Positions 7,501-12,029 of a DNA stretch of 12,029 nt are shown here, in pieces. Source of the stretch: Anaerolineae bacterium. GTDB taxonomy: Bacteria; Chloroflexota; Anaerolineae; UBA1429. Numbering within the stretch: the first letter of the stretch is position 1; the number at the start of each line of letters is the position of its first letter. The notes under the pieces are model-generated. The model was not told where the DNA came from. It saw nothing but the letters and a program-made list of their open reading frames with translations, and did no database searches. A program made the translations under genes and the position numbers. Location: assembly GCA_016928125.1 (NCBI GenBank), contig JAFGLK010000067.1, forward strand, positions 1 through 12,029. The letters are read 5' to 3'.

Positions 7501-8125
7501 AGCGGCCTTCAGCCCAACGATTCTCCAGGTTGATGCCCCCATTGGTCAGTTCGCTCACGAGCGCGCTGAGCGTCGCCGCTCGGTCGTAGGGCACGATGAT
7601 CTCCAGACTGACCTGCTCGGCGAAATCCTCTCGACCGATCTGGACCTCGTGACGAGGCAGGAGGTACTTGAGATGTCCGTACAGTCCGTAATCAACGGAC
7701 AGTGTTGCCACCCAGTGCAACAGCAGTTCCTGGGTGGGCAAGAGCTTGAGCGCCTCGCGCACCGCCCCACTATAGGCCCGCACCAGTCCTCCCGTGCCCA
7801 GCTTGGTGCCCCCAAAGTAGCGCGTGACCACCGCCACCACCTCCCACAGGCCACTCCCCTCGAGCACAGCCAGCATGGGTCGGCCGGCCGTGCCACCGGG
7901 CTCGCCGTCATCGGAGGAGCCAATCAGGCCCTGGGGATCGCCGCTGATCCGAAAAGCCCAGGCGTGGTGGTTCGCATCTGGGTAGAGCGCCTGCATCTGC
8001 GCAACAAAGGCTTGCGCCTCATCGGGGTCGCGGGCGCGCGCAACATCCCCGATAAAGACCGAGTTCTTGATCACCGTCTCGCTTTGCGCTTGGCCGGCCG
8101 GGATGCGGAAATGCGTAGGCTGCAT
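7475..8125 (-). CDS. yigZ: YigZ/IMPACT (UPF0029) family protein
   Basis: This 216-residue protein is the normal length for bacterial YigZ. The N-terminal UPF0029 (Impact) domain carries the signature SSDDGEPGGTAGRPML (69-84) and VTRYFGGTKLGTGGLVRAYS (100-119). The C-terminal half (about 135-210) fits the ferredoxin-like DUF1949 domain. GAGGG five bases before the ATG supports the start. The eukaryotic relative IMPACT modulates the translation-stress kinase Gcn2; the bacterial role is not settled, though the fold suggests nucleic-acid or ribosome contact. It is the first gene behind a near-consensus promoter, and its 3' end overlaps the binding-protein gene. It is a common housekeeping-type gene, so its position at the head of a metabolic operon may be incidental. 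The symbol follows the family name, not proven orthology. Confidence 0.93.
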   Translation of the reverse strand: MQPTHFRIPAGQAQSETVIKNSVFIGDVARARDPDEAQAFVAQMQALYPDANHHAWAFRISGDPQGLIGSSDDGEPGGTAGRPMLAVLEGSGLWEVVAVVTRYFGGTKLGTGGLVRAYSGAVREALKLLPTQELLLHWVATLSVDYGLYGHLKYLLPRHEVQIGREDFAEQVSLEIIVPYDRAATLSALVSELTNGGINLENRWAEGRYVERMAFG

Positions 8126-8157
8126 GCGCTCCCTCGGTGAGCAGGCAAACGTCCACT

Positions 8158-8186
8158 ATTCTATGGCTCAGGGTGATAGCTGTCAA
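8158..8186 (-). promoter_or_regulatory. Near-consensus sigma70 promoter of the yigZ operon
   Basis: Read on the - strand, TTGACA (8186-8181, 6/6) is followed after exactly 17 bp by TAGAAT (8163-8158, 5/6). Transcription would begin near 8151, giving a 5' leader of about 26 nt that holds the yigZ ribosome-binding site. It is the best promoter match in the window and probably drives the four-gene unit down to 3534. Confidence 0.75.
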
Positions 8187-8581
8187 TCACGCGCATCTTG
8201 AGTTGAAGCGCACACACGCCGGTCCCGAGAACGATGCCCCATGCTGCCGCGCCTGCACGCAGGCCCCCGCTGATGGAACAACTGCGCCATGAGCGAGCGG
8301 GCTCCCCCGGCCCTCACTGTCGCTGTGCCCTTGCATCACACGGACTCTCCGGGGTTTGGTTGTGGAGCAACGATGATGTGAAGGAAGCTTTGCTGCAGTG
8401 TGGTCGCGCTGATCGCACGGCTGGCGCGATCCTCAGAATTTCCGAATGCGGGGTCATGGTGCGCATCCGAGATCTGGATAAGGCCCTCGCAAAGGCCTGT
8501 GCCCGATCCGCATGGCTTACTGAGCGAAACCGTGGCCCTCAGTTAGGCCCGAGTTTAGAGGCTCCCTCGCCCCACTCGGCT
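8187..8581. other. Long gap without a convincing gene
   Basis: Between the yigZ promoter and the DUF211 stop no frame on either strand looks like a real protein. The + strand frame open from 8234 has no recognisable motif, no ribosome-binding site and runs antisense through the DUF211 gene. I see no tRNA cloverleaf. The recognisable structure is GCCTGC-AC-GCAGGC (8251-8264), a 6-bp inverted repeat 65 bp upstream of the promoter -35, and a post-stop hairpin for DUF211 (8549-8579). The stretch may hold a regulatory region, a small RNA or decayed coding sequence. Confidence 0.5.
8549..8579 (-). terminator. Branched hairpin just after the DUF211 stop
   Basis: Starting two bases beyond the stop, the - strand RNA can pair CCGAGU with ACUCGG (6 bp). 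A second, inner stem GAGG/CCUC closes around GAG. There is no U-run after it, so a Rho-independent terminator is uncertain; it may instead protect the 3' end. Confidence 0.3.
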
Positions 8582-8887
8582 TTAGCCAAAGGACATGGCA
8601 TCTTGTGGAGTCGGGGCTTCGTCCACAACGATGTTGCCCGCTACGGCCTCATCGATGGAATGGACGGTCCCACCCCCATCCTCGATGGTGTTGAGGATAT
8701 CGATGTAGTCCAGATCGCTGCCCTCGACGGTGATCTTGGCGTTCTCAACCTTCCGATCCACCTCATAGATGCTGATGTTCACTCCATCCACGCCGGGCAA
8801 GGTCGCCAGACGCTGGGAGAGCTCTATGATCGATGGATCGTGGGGTTTGAGCACATCAAGTACGATACGTCGAATCTTGGCTGGCAT
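8582..8887 (-). CDS. DUF211 domain protein
   Basis: This 101-residue protein covers the whole DUF211 (PF02680) domain. The opening KIRRIVLDVLKPHDPSIIEL and the following GVDGVNISIYEVDRK strand fit the family. So does the segment from residue 49 with ENAKITVEGSDLDY and the helix containing ILNTIEDGGGTVHSIDEA. The domain is a small ferredoxin-like fold, reported as an oligomer in archaeal structures, without an assigned reaction. AAGGAG seven bases before the ATG fixes the start. Its last 15 residues are less conserved. It follows trmI by 49 nt on the same strand, so the two are probably cotranscribed. The family is best known from archaea, so finding it in a bacterial-type neighbourhood is notable. 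Function unknown; a small-ligand or metal sensor is only a guess from the fold. Confidence 0.85.
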   Translation of the reverse strand: MPAKIRRIVLDVLKPHDPSIIELSQRLATLPGVDGVNISIYEVDRKVENAKITVEGSDLDYIDILNTIEDGGGTVHSIDEAVAGNIVVDEAPTPQDAMSFG

Positions 8888-8936
8888 GCCGGATCTCCTT
8901 TGCTTTTAGCCTGGGCATCGCATCTATTTCAGGACC

Positions 8937-9890
8937 CTATCCCTGGCAGATCGTCCCCTCGCCCTCTGACTCGCCTTGATCTGCCGATGATTCCGTTGTG
9001 CTCCTCTGAGCCGTAATCTCGGCAAAGGTCTCCTCGATCGGGCGCACCTTGCGCGCGAAGATGAGGTAACCCGTATGACCCACCATATGATCGTGGGGCC
9101 GCAGTCGTGCGGGCACTGGCTTGTAGTGGCGCAGCAGGATTTCGAGCACCTCCACATCGATAAAAGGGTGTCTCTGCATCTCCGCCAGCAGATCGGATAC
9201 CTGATTGGTGGTGGGCACCAAGGCCCCGAAGAATCCTCCGTCGCTCAAGGCGCGACACACCTGAGCCAGATACTCCCATGGCTCACGCACATCCAAAAAG
9301 AGCGCGTCGACGTCTGTCTGGTCAAACCCTTCCGCGATATCCTTCTCGATGAAGGTCACATACTCAAGCAGATCGGCTTCCGCCAGGTTGTGGCGCGCTC
9401 TGGTGAGCATATCCGGGCGTTGCTCGTATGAGTAGACCATGCCTCCGGGCTGCACGCCATGGGCCAGGGCGATCGCCAAAGCGCCACTGCCCGTGCCCGC
9501 CTCGATGACCTGGTCCCCATGCCCGATGTCTAGCTTGAGGATGATTTGGCCGATCTCCTTGGGGTAGATGATCTGAGAGCGCCGCGAGAGCCGCATGAGT
9601 TTGTCGTGCAGCGACGGGCGCAGAAGCATGAAAGGCTGATCTAGATGCGACAGGACATAGCGTCCAAAGGGGGTGCCGATGAGCTGATCGTGCTCGATGA
9701 TGCCTTTGTTGGTGTGGAACTGTCTTCCTCTCTGCAGGCGAAGCAGGTAATGCTTGCCGTCGGGAGAGATGAGCAGGATGCGTTCGTTGGCTTCAGCGAT
9801 CTTCAATCGTCTCACCGCGGTTGTCGGATCGAATGGGGGCACTTGCCGGGCTGTGGCCATGCGACAGATCCGCTCGCAAAAGCGAGCCAT
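8937..9890 (-). CDS. trmI: tRNA (adenine-58-N1)-methyltransferase TrmI family
   Basis: This protein of up to 317 residues would methylate N1 of A58 in the T-loop of tRNA with SAM, as a homotetramer in known relatives. The N-terminal beta domain has the family's FHTNKGIIEHDQLIG (58-72). SRRSQIIYPKE (102-112) precedes motif I, VIEAGTGSGALAIALA (128-143). EQRPDM (156-161) is the ribose-binding region, and DALFLDVREPWEYL (195-208) carries the Asp at the catalytic position. VPTTNQV (225-231) and RPHDHMVGHTGYLIFARK (264-281) complete the fold. The last 25 residues are a Ser/Glu-rich tail, likely disordered. Start: the ATG at 9890 lies only about 10 nt after the predicted transcription start. The ATG at 9860 (residue 11) would leave a 41-nt leader, though with a weak Shine-Dalgarno. 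The gene is divergent from the ABC exporter and precedes DUF211. Confidence 0.88.
   Translation of the reverse strand: MARFCERICRMATARQVPPFDPTTAVRRLKIAEANERILLISPDGKHYLLRLQRGRQFHTNKGIIEHDQLIGTPFGRYVLSHLDQPFMLLRPSLHDKLMRLSRRSQIIYPKEIGQIILKLDIGHGDQVIEAGTGSGALAIALAHGVQPGGMVYSYEQRPDMLTRARHNLAEADLLEYVTFIEKDIAEGFDQTDVDALFLDVREPWEYLAQVCRALSDGGFFGALVPTTNQVSDLLAEMQRHPFIDVEVLEILLRHYKPVPARLRPHDHMVGHTGYLIFARKVRPIEETFAEITAQRSTTESSADQGESEGEGTICQG
9872..9887 (-). other. Hairpin in the trmI leader or first codons
   Basis: GCTCGC-AAAA-GCGAGC is a perfect 6-bp inverted repeat. In the - strand RNA it forms a stem with a UUUU loop, between the two candidate trmI starts (9890 and 9860). If 9860 is the real start it lies in the untranslated leader and could affect initiation. 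Confidence 0.35.
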
Positions 9891-9907
9891 GTATCGACAG
9901 CAAGGCC

Positions 9908-9936
9908 ATTATAGGACGGCCTGCGAGGCCCGACAA
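9908..9936 (-). promoter_or_regulatory. Sigma70 promoter of trmI-DUF211 with a palindromic spacer
   Basis: On the - strand TTGTCG (9936-9931, 4/6) and a perfect TATAAT (9913-9908) are separated by 17 bp. Transcription would start near 9901. The spacer contains GGCCT-GCG-AGGCC (9918-9930), an inverted repeat placed where a dimeric repressor or MerR-type regulator could act. Confidence 0.65.
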
Positions 9937-9953
9937 ATGGCGGCGCACTCGGC

Positions 9954-9982
9954 TTGGTGTCTCTGCGAAACCCAAGTAGAAT
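9954..9982 (+). promoter_or_regulatory. Sigma70-like promoter of the ABC exporter operon
   Basis: TTGGTG (9954-9959, 3/6) is followed after 17 bp by TAGAAT (9977-9982, 5/6). Transcription from about 9989 would leave a leader of about 35 nt. Just before the gene the octamer GATCGGAG occurs twice in tandem (10002-10017), giving two GGAGG Shine-Dalgarno copies; the second is six bases from the TTG start at 10025. Confidence 0.5.
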
Positions 9983-10024
9983 TGCAGCATTGCCAGTCTC
10001 AGATCGGAGGATCGGAGGAGATCA

Positions 10025-11809
10025 TTGGGCAAGCGCGAGTTCACCCTGGCAGAGGAATATCGCTATGACCGCAAGACCCCTCTGCGCTGGATCGGCTCGC
10101 ACATCCTGCGCTATGCCTATCTGCCTCTGGGCATGGTATTTTTCACGGCTGGCTCCAATGTGCTGATGAGCTATACCCAGATACGCATCGGCGACGCCTT
10201 TCGCTGGATCGATGGCGCCGAGCCGGTGTTGTCGGACCTGCTCCGCATTGCGGTCACCATCGTCATCGCCAGGTTGATGCAGGGCCTCCTTGGGCTGGTG
10301 GCTAACGGCTGCTCCGAGTTTCTGGCCCAGCGGCTGGAGTTTGACGCTCGCGATGAGTTGTACGTGAGTCTGCTGGGCAAGAGCCTCACATTCCATGGGC
10401 GCCAGCGCGTTGGAGATCTGATGGCGCGCGCCACCAATGACGTGCGGCAACTCAATTTCATGATCAGCCCGGGCCTGAGCTTGATCCTCGAATCGCTTAC
10501 CGGCATTGTGGTGCCCTTGATCACCATCGCCACGATTCGCGCCGAGCTCTTGGCTGTTCCTTTGGTTTTCACCGTGCTGCTCGTTGTGACGCTGCGCGAC
10601 TATACGCTCAAGTTGAACCCTGTGTCTGATGCCCTGCGGCAAAAGTTCGGCGACATGAACGCGATCCTGGAGGAGACCATAAGCGGGATCGAAGTTGTGA
10701 AGGTGAACGCCCAGGAGAAGCAGGAAGAGGCCAAGTTCGGAGAGGAGGCCAGGCGATTTCGCGATCTATTTGTGCGCCAGGGGCAGATACAGGCCAAATA
10801 CTGGCCGTTCCTGGTCTTTGGCTTTGCTTATGCCGGCGCGCTGTTGCATGCATTACTGATCTATATGCGCGGTGATGGTCTCGGTGTGGGCGATATCATC
10901 GCCTATATGGGCGTTTTCGGTTTGCTGCGGTTTCCAACATTTATCTCCCTCTTTTCCTTCGCGGTGGTTCAGATGGGCATTTCCGGAGCGGAGCGCATTC
11001 TGAGCATCCTGAATGTGGACACCGAGCTAGGCCAGAATGAAGAGGGCGTGGCCCGGGAGATGGTCGGCGAGGTGGCCTTTGAAGGTGTCAGCTTTGGCTA
11101 TGAGGGTGGCCAGCGGGTTCTTGAAGAGATCACGTTTCGCGCGGCACCCGGCGAGACGATCGCCATTGTAGGGGCCACCGGCTCGGGCAAGACCACCCTG
11201 ACCCGATTGATCAATCGGGTCTACGACGTTCGTCAGGGGCGGGTGCTCGTCGATGGCGTGGATGTGCGCGACTGGAATCTCGAGAGCCTGCGCGGACAGA
11301 TCGGCGCCATCGAGCAAGATGTCTTTTTGTTCTCGCGCTCGGTGGCCGAGAACATCGCCTTTGGCGTCGGGCAACGGGCCAGCCAAGAGGAGATCGAGCG
11401 GTGCGCCAAGGAGGCCCAGGCGCACGCATTCATCATGAGCTTTGCCCAGGGCTATGATACTGAGGTGGGCGAGCGTGGCGTCACCCTCTCCGGCGGACAA
11501 CGACAGCGGATCGCCATCGCGCGCGCCTTTCTGGCCGACCCGCGGATTCTGATTCTCGACGACTCGACCAGCGCGATCGACAGCGCCACCGAGGATGAGA
11601 TTCAGAAGGCGATGTATCGGGTGCAGCAAGGTCGGACGACCTTTCTGATCACGCATCGCCTTTCGCAGATCCGTTGGGCCGACCGCGTGCTGGTGCTGCA
11701 GCGCGGCAGGTTGGTCGATCAGGGGACGCACGAGGAACTCATGAGGCGCTGTGTAGCCTATCGCCGCATCTTTGTCCCCTATGATCTGACGACGGCGCCG
11801 GGCAGTTGA
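10025..11809 (+). CDS. ABC exporter half-transporter, degenerate-site subunit
   Basis: This 594-residue protein fuses a six-helix exporter membrane domain (about 30-325) to an ATPase domain (about 345-585). GGAGG six bases upstream supports the TTG start. ATPase motifs: Walker A GATGSGKT (383-390), Q-loop Gln431 in IEQDVFLFS, signature LSGGQ (488-492), Walker B ILILD (508-512), D-loop SAID (516-519) and switch His544. The residue after Walker B is Asp513, not the catalytic Glu. Heterodimeric exporters such as TM287/288 carry this change in one subunit, where it makes one of the two ATP sites slow. The partner would be the next gene, whose start is visible 42 bp downstream. The substrate cannot be read; multidrug or lipid export is the common role of the class. 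There is no fused peptidase domain, so peptide maturation is not indicated. Confidence 0.93.
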   Translation: MGKREFTLAEEYRYDRKTPLRWIGSHILRYAYLPLGMVFFTAGSNVLMSYTQIRIGDAFRWIDGAEPVLSDLLRIAVTIVIARLMQGLLGLVANGCSEFLAQRLEFDARDELYVSLLGKSLTFHGRQRVGDLMARATNDVRQLNFMISPGLSLILESLTGIVVPLITIATIRAELLAVPLVFTVLLVVTLRDYTLKLNPVSDALRQKFGDMNAILEETISGIEVVKVNAQEKQEEAKFGEEARRFRDLFVRQGQIQAKYWPFLVFGFAYAGALLHALLIYMRGDGLGVGDIIAYMGVFGLLRFPTFISLFSFAVVQMGISGAERILSILNVDTELGQNEEGVAREMVGEVAFEGVSFGYEGGQRVLEEITFRAAPGETIAIVGATGSGKTTLTRLINRVYDVRQGRVLVDGVDVRDWNLESLRGQIGAIEQDVFLFSRSVAENIAFGVGQRASQEEIERCAKEAQAHAFIMSFAQGYDTEVGERGVTLSGGQRQRIAIARAFLADPRILILDDSTSAIDSATEDEIQKAMYRVQQGRTTFLITHRLSQIRWADRVLVLQRGRLVDQGTHEELMRRCVAYRRIFVPYDLTTAPGS

Positions 11810-11851
11810 TGGAGTGCGTTCGATTGAAAGATCACAAAGGGGGGAATCCAT

Positions 11852-12029
11852 TTGGGCTTCATCTTGGGTGGGCTCGATAGCGATCCCTATGACCGCAGCT
11901 ATGACGACCTGGAGCTGATCAGGCGCATCTGGGGCTATTTCCGGCTGCGAGCGCGCTCGATGGCGATAGCCGGGGTGACGATCCTGTTCCGTTCGGCCCT
12001 GGATGCGGGCGTGCCACTGATCGTCTCCC
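11852..12029 (+). CDS. ABC exporter half-transporter, partner subunit (3' end outside window)
   Basis: Fifty-nine codons are visible before the edge. The start is a TTG preceded by an AAAGGGGGG run about seven bases upstream, 42 bp after the previous stop. The N-terminus reads MGFILGGLDSDPYDRSYDD and continues LELIRRIWGYFRLRARSM into a first membrane helix. An acidic, Tyr-rich lead followed by 'RRI..YFRP/L' is the usual opening of the second half-transporter in paired exporters of this type. No ATPase motif is in view, so the prediction that it carries the intact catalytic Glu is untested here. It is in the same operon as the preceding subunit and probably forms a heterodimer with it. Confidence 0.8.
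   Translation, partial: MGFILGGLDSDPYDRSYDDLELIRRIWGYFRLRARSMAIAGVTILFRSALDAGVPLIVS

Noticed and set aside
6643..7533. + strand open frame (296 codons) opposite the binding lipoprotein
   Set aside because: It is a shadow of the OpuAC-type gene, with no motif, no ribosome-binding site and a composition typical of antisense frames in GC-rich DNA.
8520..8580. Possible tRNA-like stem-loops after DUF211
   Set aside because: There is no T-loop consensus and no acceptor stem; the pairing is explained by a simple post-stop hairpin.
8234..9016. + strand open frame (260 codons) across the gap and the DUF211 gene
   Set aside because: Half of it is antisense to DUF211 and the end of trmI, no domain is recognisable, and there is no Shine-Dalgarno before 8234.
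11027..11851. - strand open frame (274 codons) opposite the ABC ATPase domain
   Set aside because: It is antisense to Walker A, signature and Walker B motifs and has no plausible start signal.
1..12029. CRISPR arrays, insertion sequences, phage or toxin-antitoxin genes
   Set aside because: No regularly spaced repeats, transposase, integrase or small toxin-like gene pair was seen.

Overview
The window is GC-rich and densely coded. It contains nine protein genes, two cut by the edges, and no tRNA, rRNA, CRISPR array or insertion sequence that I can see. The mix suggests a free-living bacterium, most likely of the Chloroflexota (Anaerolineae-like). The hints are a repeat-built secreted protein, a paired half-size ABC exporter whose second subunit has a familiar N-terminus, a TrmI-type tRNA m1A58 methyltransferase and a DUF211 protein. 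This placement is inference, because no marker gene is present.

Layout. (a) 1-1774, + strand: the end of a class I SAM methyltransferase, then a multi-span membrane protein of the LPG_synthase_TM (UPF0104) family. A short perfect hairpin (1831-1850) follows. (b) 1948-3429, + strand: a secreted protein with a signal peptide and four repeats of a beta-rich module, closed by a very strong 13-bp-stem terminator (3463-3495). That hairpin lies between convergent genes and may serve both. (c) 8125 down to 3534, - strand: a probable four-gene operon. It runs YigZ/IMPACT-family protein, osmoprotectant-type binding lipoprotein, pterin-binding methyltetrahydrofolate methyltransferase, then HyuA-type hydantoinase/oxoprolinase-family ATPase. 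A near-consensus sigma70 promoter (TTGACA-N17-TAGAAT) sits 26 nt ahead of it. (d) 8126-8581: about 456 bp with no convincing gene. (e) 9890 down to 8582, - strand: trmI and a DUF211 gene, a probable pair with its own promoter. (f) 10025 to the end, + strand: two ABC exporter half-transporters, both apparently starting with TTG, transcribed divergently from trmI.

The most interesting unit is (c). A folate/corrinoid methyltransferase sits next to an ASKHA-fold ATPase that lacks its usual HyuB partner, and a quaternary-amine-type binding protein lies in the same transcription unit. This fits a corrinoid-dependent methyl-transfer route, for example use of glycine betaine or a related methylated amine. 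However, the substrate methyltransferase, the corrinoid protein and the transporter permease are all missing from the window, so the pathway is a hypothesis. The ABC pair looks like a heterodimeric exporter, since the first subunit has Asp where the catalytic Glu of Walker B should be.
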